This document shows positions 31,903 to 40,876 of a stretch of 42,717 bases of DNA, in pieces. The notes beneath the pieces are model-generated. The model was given only the letters and a program-made list of their open reading frames with translations, was not told the origin of the DNA and searched no databases. Source of the stretch: Acholeplasmatales bacterium (lineage in GTDB: Bacteria > Bacillota_I > Bacilli_A > Izemoplasmatales > Izemoplasmataceae); assembly GCA_007694145.1 (NCBI GenBank), contig RECF01000068.1, forward strand, positions 1 to 42,717, read 5' to 3'. Every line of letters starts with the position of its first letter. Within the stretch, counting starts at the first letter, position 1. A program made the position numbers and the translations under genes.

Positions 31903-34002
31903 ATGAAAGATATTAGTCGTTCCGTTCCCAAAGAAGATCACGAGGAGAAAGTATCGGGTCGCGCATTGTACGTTAGCGACATTCAGATGGCGGACATGCA
32001 TTACGCGAAGACGGTACGTGCCGATCGACCGCACGCACGCATCCGTAATATCCGGCTTCCCGAACTGCCCGAAGGCTATGTCGTTGTCGATCACCATGAC
32101 ATACCGGGTGCGAATCATGTCAACATGATTTTTGAAGATTGGCCTGTTTTTGCGGATTCGGTGGTACGACACGTGGGTGAGCCCATCATGCTTGTGTGTG
32201 GCAAGGATAAACAGATTATTCAATCAATTTGCGATGAAATAGTCATCGAGTATGAAGATCTCGAACCTGTTTTTGATTTGCAAGAAAGTGTCGTGCACAA
32301 ATCTTTTCAAAAAGGCGATGCCGCGGCCGCTTTTGCCCGGGCTGACCAAGTGGTTGAACGTGTCTATGAAACAGGCTATCAGGAACAAGCCTACATAGAG
32401 CCTCAAGGATTTGTCGGGTATCTTGAAGGGGAAAAGAAAGTCACGTTGATTGGTTCTATTCAATGTCCTTATTATGTCAAGAACGCCGTCATCAAGACTT
32501 TGGCGTGCGACCCAGAAGACGTACGTGTCATTCAGGCTGCCGTAGGCGGGGCATTTGGTGGCAAGGAAGAGTTTCCATCTTTGATCGGTTGTCAGTTGGC
32601 CGTTGCGGTTCATAAACTGAAAAAACCAATCAAAATCATCTATGAGCGTGAAGAAGACATGATTGTCACGACCAAGCGTCATCCTTCTAAAACAACCATG
32701 CAAGCCGCCCTTGACAGTGCGGGTCGCGTGCTCGCCATCAAAGCCCATGTGGCTCTTGATGCCGGTGCTTACATTGGTCTTAGTGGGGTCGTGCTCTCAC
32801 GGGCTATGCTTGCGGTGACCTCCGCCTATACCATCGACCACCTTGATGTCAAAGGAGACGTGTATCTGACCCATACCGTACCCAACGGTGCCTTCCGTGG
32901 TTTTGGTGCCCCACAGATGATCTTCGCCATCGACATGTTCATGCATCATCTGGCCAAGCATCTTGGTAAGGACCCCTATCAGTTCCGTAAAGCACACCAA
33001 GCAAAACAAGGTGATCGAACTGCCACAAGTGGCATCTTTCGCGATCCGATTCTCATGGATGCCATGGTTGAAAAGGCAACCAGTATGTCCGACTACCATC
33101 GCAAGCAAAAAGACTACGCTTCGCCTGATGTGTACCGGGGGATTGGCATGAGTTGGTTTTTGCATGGGTGTGGCTTCACAGGTAGCGGTGAGAGTGATCA
33201 TATCAAGGCCAAGGTGCGTCTACGCAAGAGTGATACGGACCACGTGTATGTGCTTGTCGCAGCCGTAGACATGGGACAGGGGGCTAAGACAACGCTGAAG
33301 AAAGTGGTGGTTGAAACGCTTGGTGTTCCTTATAATCAAGTTACTTTCGATGATCCAGACACGGATGCGGTACCCGATTCGGGTCCAACCGTGGCCAGTC
33401 GCACGGCGATGATCGTCGGAGGTTTGCTTGCACAAGCCGCCCAAACCCTCAAAGAAACATGGAAAAGAGGCGAAACACAAGTGGTTGAAAAAACGTATCG
33501 CCAACCGGAGTTTGTTATTTGGGATGAGAAAACATTACGTGGCGACGCGTACCCTGCCTACTCATGGGGGGTCAATATTGTCGAGGTGAGCGTATCACCT
33601 GTCACTTATGAAGTCAAGGTAGAAAAAATTTGGAGTGTTTATGACGTCGGTAAGGCACTTGACGAACGGATTGTTCTCGGGCAGGCCGATGGTGGTATCG
33701 CTCAAGGTGTCGCCTATGGGTATCTTGAAGTTATGCGCCATCATGGTGGACACATTCAGCACAAGAACATGACCGATTACATCATTCCAACAGCGGTTGA
33801 TATGGCTCCGACTGAAACCGTCATCTTTGACAATCCCTATGCGCTTGGCCCCTATGGTGCTAAGGGCGTAGGTGAGTTGTCACTTGTTGGAGGCGCACCG
33901 GCCGTAGCGATGGCGATTGAACAGGCTATAGGCCGTCCGATTCAAAAAATCCCCGCTACCCCGGAAATGATTATGGAGTTGATGCGTGATGAAACCCATT
34001 AA
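31903..34002 (+). CDS. xdhA: Molybdenum-binding subunit of molybdenum hydroxylase 2 (xanthine dehydrogenase type)
   Basis: A 699-residue catalytic subunit that should oxidise hypoxanthine and xanthine. It has VSGRALYVSDI, the loop VGGAFGGKEEF with Glu222 at the purine-binding position of xanthine dehydrogenases, GAFRGFGAPQ with Arg332, VDMGQGAKTTL and GPYGAKGVGELSL with catalytic Glu658. Both purine-contact residues known from bovine enzyme (Glu802, Arg880, from memory) are therefore kept, unlike in hydroxylase 1. GAGGAGG precedes ATG 31903; the longer frame from 31819 runs inside the previous gene. Subunit order here is Mo, Fe-S, FAD, the reverse of hydroxylase 1. Confidence 0.94.
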   Translation: MKDISRSVPKEDHEEKVSGRALYVSDIQMADMHYAKTVRADRPHARIRNIRLPELPEGYVVVDHHDIPGANHVNMIFEDWPVFADSVVRHVGEPIMLVCGKDKQIIQSICDEIVIEYEDLEPVFDLQESVVHKSFQKGDAAAAFARADQVVERVYETGYQEQAYIEPQGFVGYLEGEKKVTLIGSIQCPYYVKNAVIKTLACDPEDVRVIQAAVGGAFGGKEEFPSLIGCQLAVAVHKLKKPIKIIYEREEDMIVTTKRHPSKTTMQAALDSAGRVLAIKAHVALDAGAYIGLSGVVLSRAMLAVTSAYTIDHLDVKGDVYLTHTVPNGAFRGFGAPQMIFAIDMFMHHLAKHLGKDPYQFRKAHQAKQGDRTATSGIFRDPILMDAMVEKATSMSDYHRKQKDYASPDVYRGIGMSWFLHGCGFTGSGESDHIKAKVRLRKSDTDHVYVLVAAVDMGQGAKTTLKKVVVETLGVPYNQVTFDDPDTDAVPDSGPTVASRTAMIVGGLLAQAAQTLKETWKRGETQVVEKTYRQPEFVIWDEKTLRGDAYPAYSWGVNIVEVSVSPVTYEVKVEKIWSVYDVGKALDERIVLGQADGGIAQGVAYGYLEVMRHHGGHIQHKNMTDYIIPTAVDMAPTETVIFDNPYALGPYGAKGVGELSLVGGAPAVAMAIEQAIGRPIQKIPATPEMIMELMRDETH

Positions 34003-34462
34003 ATTTATCTTGAATGACCAACCGGTTGAAGCCCATACCAATCCATCAAGACGATTGCTCGATGTATTGCGCGGCGACTATGGTCTCACGGGTTCAAAAG
34101 AAGGCTGTGGCGAGGGTGAGTGCGGGGCATGCTCCGTCTTGCTGGACGGGTATGCGGTAAACAGCTGTATTTTGCCCCTTGCAAGCGTAGAAGGCCGTCA
34201 CGTCACCACCATCGAAGGGTACGCAAAAACCCAACGTTTTGCTGTGGTTAAAGCGGCGATGGGGGATGAAGGTGGGTCACAGTGTGGCATTTGTACACCG
34301 GGTTTCATGATTGCGATTGAGAGCTTGCTGAAGAAGAACCCTAAGCCGTCTGAACAAGAAATCAGAACCGGCCTAGCGGGAAATCTTTGTCGCTGTACCG
34401 GTTACAACATGATTGTCAAAGCGGTTCAAAAGGCTGCGAAGGTAGGTGAGGGGCTGTGGTAA
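33989..34462 (+). CDS. 2Fe-2S subunit of molybdenum hydroxylase 2
   Basis: A 157-residue subunit with two 2Fe-2S clusters. N-terminal motif GCGEGECGACSVLLDG with a later Cys (NSC), C-terminal QCGICTPGF and CRCTGYNMI. It is closer to the xanthine dehydrogenase consensus than the first Fe-S subunit. ATG 33989 overlaps the end of the Mo subunit by 14 nt, with GGAG 10 nt upstream; a GTG directly before it is a possible alternative. The stop overlaps the FAD-subunit start. Confidence 0.95.
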   Translation: MKPIKFILNDQPVEAHTNPSRRLLDVLRGDYGLTGSKEGCGEGECGACSVLLDGYAVNSCILPLASVEGRHVTTIEGYAKTQRFAVVKAAMGDEGGSQCGICTPGFMIAIESLLKKNPKPSEQEIRTGLAGNLCRCTGYNMIVKAVQKAAKVGEGLW

Positions 34463-35307
34463 GACATGTGATTCCAAGTTCATATCGTGAGGCGCTCGTT
34501 CATTTGCGTGACGGCAGTTTCCATATTGTGGCCGGTGGGACGGATATCATGTTGAAATATCGCAATGCTGCCGATTTGCCACCTCGTTTTGAACGGGATG
34601 TGCTCTATGTGCTCAATCTCGATGAACTGAAGTATATCCACGTTGAAGAGGGTGTCTGGCGCATCGGTGCCCTGACCGCCTATGAAACGTTGCTTGACCA
34701 TCCGGAAATACCGGATGTGTTTAAATCGGCCTGGATCGATATCGGTGGACCGGGACTGCGCCATGTCGCTACATTGGCCGGCAACATCGCCAATGCATCT
34801 CCAGCAGCGGATGGCATTATGCCGTTATACCTTTATGATGCCCAAGTCGTGCTTGAAAGTTGTGCTGGATCCCGGACGTTGCCAATTGATGCGGTCATAA
34901 CCGGACCTAAACAGACTGCAATCGGTCCGCAGGAAATGATTCGCGAAATCATTGTGCCCAAACACGACTTTGACGTGGCTACTTGGGTCAAAGTCGGCAC
35001 CCGAAAAGCCGACGCCATCTCGAAAGTGTCTTTCTGCGGTGCCATCAAGGTCGAGTCAGGTGTGATCAAAGATCTCCGCTTGACACTGGGTTCGGTCGCG
35101 CCGACCGTCATACGGGCAAGAGATCTTGAGGCCACGGTCAAAGGCATTACGCTTACTGCGCTTGAAGCGCGCCTCGATGCCTTGCTTGATGCTTATGCTG
35201 CACGCATTCGTCCCATTGACGACCAACGCTCAACCAAACACTACCGTCAACAAGTTGCCCGTAACTTGATTGAAGATTTTCTCAAACAACAAATTCGTAA
35301 AGGATGA
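34456..35307 (+). CDS. xdhB: FAD-binding subunit of molybdenum hydroxylase 2
   Basis: A 283-residue FAD subunit. FAD-binding segments: FHIVAGGTDIMLKYRN near residue 18 and LRHVATLAGNIANASPAAD near residue 98, as in XdhB. The C-terminal domain has the typical LRLTLGSVAPTVIRA. It transfers electrons to NAD or another carrier. The start is GTG at 34456 inside the last codons of the Fe-S gene; the AGGTGAGG site is close (about 4 nt), so the exact start is slightly uncertain. The gene completes a three-subunit xanthine dehydrogenase directly ahead of adenine deaminase. Confidence 0.92.
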   Translation: MVRHVIPSSYREALVHLRDGSFHIVAGGTDIMLKYRNAADLPPRFERDVLYVLNLDELKYIHVEEGVWRIGALTAYETLLDHPEIPDVFKSAWIDIGGPGLRHVATLAGNIANASPAADGIMPLYLYDAQVVLESCAGSRTLPIDAVITGPKQTAIGPQEMIREIIVPKHDFDVATWVKVGTRKADAISKVSFCGAIKVESGVIKDLRLTLGSVAPTVIRARDLEATVKGITLTALEARLDALLDAYAARIRPIDDQRSTKHYRQQVARNLIEDFLKQQIRKG

Positions 35308-35312
35308 TGCCC

Positions 35313-37040
35313 ATGGACCCAAAACATGCCATGAACATAGCCCGTGGTCTAAAAAACGCCAGCCGTGTTTTGAAAAATGCCAAGATTGTCAATGTCTACA
35401 CCGGCGAGATTGAAAAAGGTGACATTGCCATGGAAGATGGCGTGATTGTCGGTGTGGGCGCATACAAGGGTGTCGAAGAAATTGATGTAAACGGGCGCTA
35501 TGTCGCCCCCGGTTTCATCGACGGTCATGTCCACATTGAATCCTCGATGCTCACCCCGCCAGCATTCGCTAGTCTCGTTGTACCTAAAGGGACGACGACC
35601 ATCATCGCAGACCCACATGAAATCGCCAACATCAGTGGTATTGATGGCATACGATTCATGGTTGAAAGCAGTCGCGGTTTACCTCTTGAAGTGCATGTGA
35701 TGATACCTTCCTGTGTCCCGGCTACGGCCCATGAAAACAACGGAGCGACCATCGATGTCAGTGATATCGAAGCACTGAAGCATACCGAAGGCATATTAGG
35801 ACTTGGCGAAGTGATGGATTACCCTGCAGTCTTAGAGGGCCAAAAAAGCGTCCATCAAAAAATCGCCGCTATGCGCGGTTGCATCATTGACGGTCATGCC
35901 CCAGATATTGTGGGCAAAGATTTGAATGCTTATGTTTTAGCCGGGGTGATGACCGATCATGAGTGTACGGTTATCGATGCCATGCTCGACCGTATACGGC
36001 GGGGCATGTATGTTCATCTGCGCGAAGGATCGGCAACCCGGAACGTGGCCACTTTAATTCAAGGTGTGACAAAAGACAATCTGCATCGCACGCTCTTTTG
36101 CACCGATGACAAACATCCTGAAGATATTCTCAAGGAAGGTCATATCAACTACAACATTAACTTGGCCATTAAACACGGTTTAGCGCCTGTAGATGCCATA
36201 CGCATGGCTACACTCCATGCGGCGCAATGCTATCGCCTTGATCATCTTGGGGCCATCGCCCCTGGAAAACAAGCTGATTTGGTTGTTTTTGATGACTTAT
36301 ACAATATTCAGCCGATCGATGTCTATAAACGTGGTGTTTTGGTTGCAAGTCAGGGAAAGGCGCTTTTTAAAGCGGATACAGTCAAACATACGGCTGTGAC
36401 ACAAACTGTCAACATCAAGAAAGACACTGTGAACTTCGCGTTGAAACTTCAATCCGAACAGGTTCACGTGATTGGCTTGATTCCGCAAAACATTACCACC
36501 GAGAAACATGTGCGCACCGTTAAGGTTGAATCCGGCGCATTCAGCTATGACCCAGATCGCGATATCATGAAACTTGCCGTGATCGAACGCCACCGAGCCA
36601 CCGGCAACATGGCACTTGGGCTTGTTGAAGGGTTTGGCTTCAAAGGGGGTGCGCTGGCTATGACCATCGCCCATGACTCGCATAATATCATCGTTGTCGG
36701 AAGTGATGATGCATCTATGCATGCAGCTGTCGAAAGAATTGTTGAGATTCAAGGGGGTATTGTACTAGTTGAGAACGGGTTAGTGATCGATCAATTGCAG
36801 CTTGAAATCGGTGGCATCATGACCAATCAAGCGGTCGAAACAGTTCAAGGTGCTTTGAAGCGCATGCACAATACGTTGATGCGCATGGGTCTGGCCAAGT
36901 CAGTGGATGACCCGTTCATCTCATTGTCCTTTTTGGCGTTACCCGTCATACCCAAGCTCAAATTGACAGATATTGGCTTATTCGATGTGGAGCAATTTGC
37001 ACACGTCTCCATTGAGGTGGCATCAAACAATGGCGATTAA
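35313..37040 (+). CDS. ade: Adenine deaminase
   Basis: A 575-residue metal-dependent hydrolase converting adenine to hypoxanthine and ammonia. Signature segments: APGFIDGHVHIESSMLTP (metal-binding His pair), ADPHEIANISG, DGHAPDIVGKDLNAYVLAG, TDHECT, LREGSATRN and CTDDKHPEDI, then the C-terminal domain with ITTEKHVRTVKVESG and AMTIAHDSHNIIVVG. Length and order match AdeC/YerA. Three ATGs occur close together (35304, 35307, 35313); the last has AAAGGA about 8 nt upstream. The product feeds xanthine dehydrogenase encoded just upstream. The final 11 nt overlap the next gene. Confidence 0.96.
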   Translation: MDPKHAMNIARGLKNASRVLKNAKIVNVYTGEIEKGDIAMEDGVIVGVGAYKGVEEIDVNGRYVAPGFIDGHVHIESSMLTPPAFASLVVPKGTTTIIADPHEIANISGIDGIRFMVESSRGLPLEVHVMIPSCVPATAHENNGATIDVSDIEALKHTEGILGLGEVMDYPAVLEGQKSVHQKIAAMRGCIIDGHAPDIVGKDLNAYVLAGVMTDHECTVIDAMLDRIRRGMYVHLREGSATRNVATLIQGVTKDNLHRTLFCTDDKHPEDILKEGHINYNINLAIKHGLAPVDAIRMATLHAAQCYRLDHLGAIAPGKQADLVVFDDLYNIQPIDVYKRGVLVASQGKALFKADTVKHTAVTQTVNIKKDTVNFALKLQSEQVHVIGLIPQNITTEKHVRTVKVESGAFSYDPDRDIMKLAVIERHRATGNMALGLVEGFGFKGGALAMTIAHDSHNIIVVGSDDASMHAAVERIVEIQGGIVLVENGLVIDQLQLEIGGIMTNQAVETVQGALKRMHNTLMRMGLAKSVDDPFISLSFLALPVIPKLKLTDIGLFDVEQFAHVSIEVASNNGD

Positions 37041-38283
37041 GACAGGTCCATATGTGATTGGCTTCCGGTGCATGCAGTGTCAGGAAACGTACCAGCGCGA
37101 TATGACAGCGATGCGTTGTCCTAATTGCGGAGACACGGGCATTTTGGATGTCTTGTTCGATTACGATGCATTGAGAGAACAACTTCCGTGTCCTGAAGTT
37201 TTGCAGCAACGCCCATTTGATGTTTGGCGCTACCGTGAACTTTTGAGCATTCCTGTACCTGCTGAACCTAGCACATTGCACGTCGGTGGCACACCGCTTT
37301 ATCGTTCCCAGGACAGTGTGAAAAAATGGGGTCTAAAGACGTTGTACATCAAGGATGAGGGTGTCAATCCGACCGGCTCGCTCAAAGACCGGGCCAGTGT
37401 GATGGCCGTGGTGCATGCTAAAAGTCTCAGTCAGTCGATTGTGGCCTGTAGCTCAACGGGGAATGCGGCGTCAAGTTTGGCCGGTCAAGCCGCAAAAATG
37501 GGTCTTAAAACGGTTATATTCGTGCCAGAACGAGCCCCAATTGGTAAACTCAACCAACTGCTGGTTTATGGTTCTCATGTATTCAAGGTGCGCGGTGACT
37601 ATCAGGCAACGTATGCACTTTCGCATGAGGCCATCAAAACCTATGGCTGGTACGATCGCAATGCAGCCGTCAACCCACATCTCGTCGAAGGGAAGAAAAC
37701 GGTTGCGTATGAAATCATTGAGCAGCTTGGTGGTGACGTGCCGGATTGGGTGATTGTTTCAGTCGGTGATGGCTGCACCTTGGCTGGTTTATACAAAGGT
37801 TTCTATGACTTATTCAAACTCGACCGTCTTACGCACATACCTAAACTGTTGGGGGTTCAAAGTGCCGGTTGTGCGCCGCTTTATGAGGCTTGGCAATCAA
37901 AACAGCCCCTTGAGGCGACTCAAGAAAACACGTTGGCTGACAGTATTGCCGTCGGCGTACCACGAAACGCCTTGAAAGCACTACATGCCATCGAGCAAAG
38001 CACCGGGGCATTCATTACTGTCTCCGATGATGCCATTTTAAGTGCGATCAAGCAACTTGGTCGTCACGAAGGCATCTTTGCTGAACCGGCTTCATCCGCT
38101 GCCTTTGCCGGTTTACTTAAAGCACAAAGCACAGGACTGATTGCAAAGCAGGATCGCGTTGTGGTCATCCATACCGGCAACGGTTTGAAAGATCCAGACG
38201 GTGCACGCAAGGCTGTTGGCGACGTGACCTGCATCGATGCGGATTTTGCTTCATTTGAAAACACCTGGAACATGAAGGAGTGA
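37030..38283 (+). CDS. Threonine-synthase-like PLP enzyme
   Basis: A 417-residue fold-type-II PLP enzyme with an N-terminal zinc ribbon (FRCMQCQ and MRCPNCGDTG) and the threonine-synthase-like core: NPTGSLKDRAS with Schiff-base Lys119, ACSSTGNAASSLAGQA (substrate loop), SVGDGCTLAGLYKGF (phosphate loop) and VVIHTGNGLKDPD. ATG 37030 follows GAGGTGG; the longer frame from 36973 lies in the adenine deaminase gene. True threonine synthase is usually beside hom and thrB. Here the operon context suggests beta- or gamma-elimination on a purine-derived amino acid such as a diaminopropionate-type compound; this is inference. Confidence 0.88.
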   Translation: MAIKTGPYVIGFRCMQCQETYQRDMTAMRCPNCGDTGILDVLFDYDALREQLPCPEVLQQRPFDVWRYRELLSIPVPAEPSTLHVGGTPLYRSQDSVKKWGLKTLYIKDEGVNPTGSLKDRASVMAVVHAKSLSQSIVACSSTGNAASSLAGQAAKMGLKTVIFVPERAPIGKLNQLLVYGSHVFKVRGDYQATYALSHEAIKTYGWYDRNAAVNPHLVEGKKTVAYEIIEQLGGDVPDWVIVSVGDGCTLAGLYKGFYDLFKLDRLTHIPKLLGVQSAGCAPLYEAWQSKQPLEATQENTLADSIAVGVPRNALKALHAIEQSTGAFITVSDDAILSAIKQLGRHEGIFAEPASSAAFAGLLKAQSTGLIAKQDRVVVIHTGNGLKDPDGARKAVGDVTCIDADFASFENTWNMKE

Positions 38284-38288
38284 CAATT

Positions 38289-39653
38289 ATGGCAAACGTA
38301 CCATATGGACCGACGTATGACGAAATGCTCCACCCCGATACCATCGAAAAAGATCTGCGTGAGCAAGCACTTAAAGCGCGGAAAAATGAACGTGATCCAT
38401 TGAACTTGTTTAACATTACTTGGAAGAATGAAACAGGTGAGGTCAGGAAAATCGTCTTACCCAAAGCGTTGACAGGTGTCGATGCGAATATTGTCGTGTT
38501 GCTTGGCAAAGACTTTCCCTCCGGCTCTCACAAAGTCGGACCGGCATACGCCACGTTGATTGAAGGTTGCGTCGATGGGACACTGATTCCTGGCGAACGC
38601 ACGATATTAGGCCCTTCTACGGGTAACTTCGGTATCGGTGTCTCCTATATTTGCCACCTCATGGGCTATGACGCGATTGTTATCATGCCTGACAACATGA
38701 GTCGCGAACGTTACGAGCGAATCAAACGCTATGGGGCAAAACTTGATTTGACCCCAGGCACGGAATCGGACGTTATCTTGACACTCGAGCGTACCCATGA
38801 ACTGATGAAAGATCCGCGCAATTTTGCCTTGGCGCAATTTGAACTCTTTCCCAACTATCGTTTTCATCGACATGTCACGGGTGGCAGTGCGGTCGAAGCG
38901 GTACAAGGTATTGGCAATAGTCGCATCGCCTGTTTTGTCTCTGCGCCGGGAAGCGCTGGGACCATGGCTGCAGCCGATCACATTCGCACCGTGTTCCCGG
39001 AACTCAAAACCGTCGCCTTAGAGCCTTATGAGTGCTCGACATTGACAGATGGGGGTCGAGGCCAACACCGAATTGAAGGTATCGGTGACAAAATGTGCAC
39101 CTTGATTCATAATGTCTTGACCACGGATTACATTACACTAATCAAAGATGAAGATTCGGTTCGTGCATTGAAGGTCATTCAGGATGGGGCCGCCGTGATG
39201 AAAAAACACGGGGTTCATGAAGATGAAATCAAAGCGATGGCCGACTTGTTTGGCGTTTCTGGACTTTGCAACATCATCGGCGCGATCAAAATGGCCAAAT
39301 ATTTGCGTTTGGGTGAACAGGAAAACGTGGTCACCGTTGCAACCGACGGCTTCGATCGTTACGACAGTGTCCTTGATGACTTGGAGCAACGCGAGCTTGA
39401 ACTTGAAGAACACGTGTTATCACGCTGGTTCAAGGATATATTTTTAGAAGCAGACACCCGTCATGTCAAGGATGTCCGCGGGTGTTCTGAAAAAGAATCT
39501 CTCTTTGCGCAAAAAGAGCGCGACTGGTTGAAATTTGGGTATGAAAAAACCCTGCTTGATGCCATGAAAGATCAGTCTTTTTGGGAAGCAGAATACGATA
39601 AAGTCGCCCATTACAACCAGAAAATCAAAGACAAGCGAGGGACGAAACTGTGA
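38289..39653 (+). CDS. Fold-type-II PLP enzyme, cysteine-synthase/diaminopropionate-lyase-like
   Basis: A 454-residue PLP enzyme. [12 protein letters not shown] contains the Schiff-base Lys82; [14 protein letters not shown] is the substrate-carboxylate loop; [15 protein letters not shown] binds the cofactor phosphate. The N-terminal ~65 residues and C-terminal ~100 residues (Glu/Lys-rich helices) extend the core. It is not YgeX-like: the YgeX FGLNAFKMLGG pattern is absent. AAGGAG lies 8 nt before ATG 38289, and it follows the threonine-synthase-like gene by 5 nt. Likely role: eliminating ammonia or a carbamoyl/ureido group from an amino-acid intermediate of purine breakdown. The specific reaction is unknown. 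Confidence 0.85.
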   Translation: MANVPYGPTYDEMLHPDTIEKDLREQALKARKNERDPLNLFNITWKNETGEVRKIVLPKALTGVDANIVVLLGKDFPSGSHKVGPAYATLIEGCVDGTLIPGERTILGPSTGNFGIGVSYICHLMGYDAIVIMPDNMSRERYERIKRYGAKLDLTPGTESDVILTLERTHELMKDPRNFALAQFELFPNYRFHRHVTGGSAVEAVQGIGNSRIACFVSAPGSAGTMAAADHIRTVFPELKTVALEPYECSTLTDGGRGQHRIEGIGDKMCTLIHNVLTTDYITLIKDEDSVRALKVIQDGAAVMKKHGVHEDEIKAMADLFGVSGLCNIIGAIKMAKYLRLGEQENVVTVATDGFDRYDSVLDDLEQRELELEEHVLSRWFKDIFLEADTRHVKDVRGCSEKESLFAQKERDWLKFGYEKTLLDAMKDQSFWEAEYDKVAHYNQKIKDKRGTKL

Positions 39654-40876
39654 AAATACCATTTGAAACGATTCTCGAAAAAGCCGGTCAGTACGAGAAG
39701 GCTATGACAAAGTTTTTAAGAGACATGATTCGCATTCCGAGTGAATCTTGCGATGAGGCGCGTGTGATTGAGCGTATCAAACAAGAGATGGAGGCTGTCG
39801 GTTTCGACCGCATTGACATCGACCCGATGGGTAACATTCTTGGCACGATTGGTCATGGCAAACACTTGATTGCCATGGATGCGCACATCGACACCGTCGG
39901 GATTGGCGATCGCAGTCAATGGCATCATGATCCTTACGAAGGATTCGAGGATGATGACATTATCGTTGGCAGAGGGTCAAGCGACCAAGAAGGTGGCATG
40001 GCGGCGATGGTCTATGCGGGGAAAATCATCAAAGATCTCGGACTCGAAGATGATTATACACTCCTTATAACAGGCACTGTGCAGGAAGAAGACTGTGACG
40101 GATTGTGTTGGCAGTATTTGATTGAGCAGCAGGGCATCCGCCCCGAGTTTGTGGTCATCACCGAACCGACCGCGTGTCGGATTTATCGCGGCCATCGTGG
40201 CCGCATGGAAATCAAAGTGACCACCCAAGGTGTGAGCTGTCATGGCAGCGCACCTGAGCGTGGCGACAACGCTATTTTCAAGATGGCCCCCATCCTTTTA
40301 GAAGTACAGGCACTGAACGATAAGCTGAAAGATGATCCGTTTCTAGGTAAAGGCACGATGACAGTCAGTGAAATATTCTTTAGTTCTCCCTCACGCTGTG
40401 CTGTAGCGGATGGCTGCTCGATCTCCATTGATCGTCGACTGACCCATGGTGAAACCTACGAGATGGCGCTTGAGGAAATTCGTGCTTTACCAGCCGTGCA
40501 AACAGCCGAAGCGACTGTTGAGATGTATACATATGAGCGACCCGCTTACACGGGTCTTGTGTATCCGACCCAATCCTATTTCCCAACTTGGGTGCTTGAT
40601 GCAGATCACCCCGCGTGTGAGACAGCTGTCGAAACATACCGGCACTTGTTTGCTAAAGAACCCGTGGTCGACAAATGGACATTTTCGACCAATGGTGTCT
40701 CCATTATGGGACGACATGGCATTCCGTGTATAGGGTTTGGGCCCGGTCGCGAAGAAGAAGCGCATGCACCCAATGAAAAAACGTTCAAAAAAGATCTCAT
40801 CGAAGCATGCGCCATGTATGCGGCCATGCCAATGGTGTATCTGAAACATAAGAAGAAAGAGAGTGAATCTGCATGA
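39650..40876 (+). CDS. ygeY: YgeY-type M20 family metallohydrolase
   Basis: A 408-residue M20 peptidase/deacylase with the two-zinc core: [11 protein letters not shown] (metal-bridging Asp context), [18 protein letters not shown] and the catalytic Glu pair [11 protein letters not shown]. The dimerisation domain with [12 protein letters not shown] and the C-terminal [15 protein letters not shown] complete the fold. It follows the YgeY pattern linked to purine/selenium-associated clusters, which hydrolyses an amide or carbamoyl bond of unknown substrate. The start is GTG at 39650, overlapping the previous stop; GAGGGA lies upstream. The stop overlaps the carbamoyltransferase start by 4 nt. Confidence 0.92.
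   Translation: MKIPFETILEKAGQYEKAMTKFLRDMIRIPSESCDEARVIERIKQEMEAVGFDRIDIDPMGNILGTIGHGKHLIAMDAHIDTVGIGDRSQWHHDPYEGFEDDDIIVGRGSSDQEGGMAAMVYAGKIIKDLGLEDDYTLLITGTVQEEDCDGLCWQYLIEQQGIRPEFVVITEPTACRIYRGHRGRMEIKVTTQGVSCHGSAPERGDNAIFKMAPILLEVQALNDKLKDDPFLGKGTMTVSEIFFSSPSRCAVADGCSISIDRRLTHGETYEMALEEIRALPAVQTAEATVEMYTYERPAYTGLVYPTQSYFPTWVLDADHPACETAVETYRHLFAKEPVVDKWTFSTNGVSIMGRHGIPCIGFGPGREEEAHAPNEKTFKKDLIEACAMYAAMPMVYLKHKKKESESA

Noticed and set aside
32224-32748. Minus-strand 174-codon open frame
   Set aside because: Antisense shadow of the second molybdenum subunit gene, whose own motifs are complete.
23932-34002. In-frame selenocysteine (TGA) in the molybdenum hydroxylases
   Set aside because: All subunits are continuous frames without internal TGA; labile selenium could still be a cofactor but is not coded.
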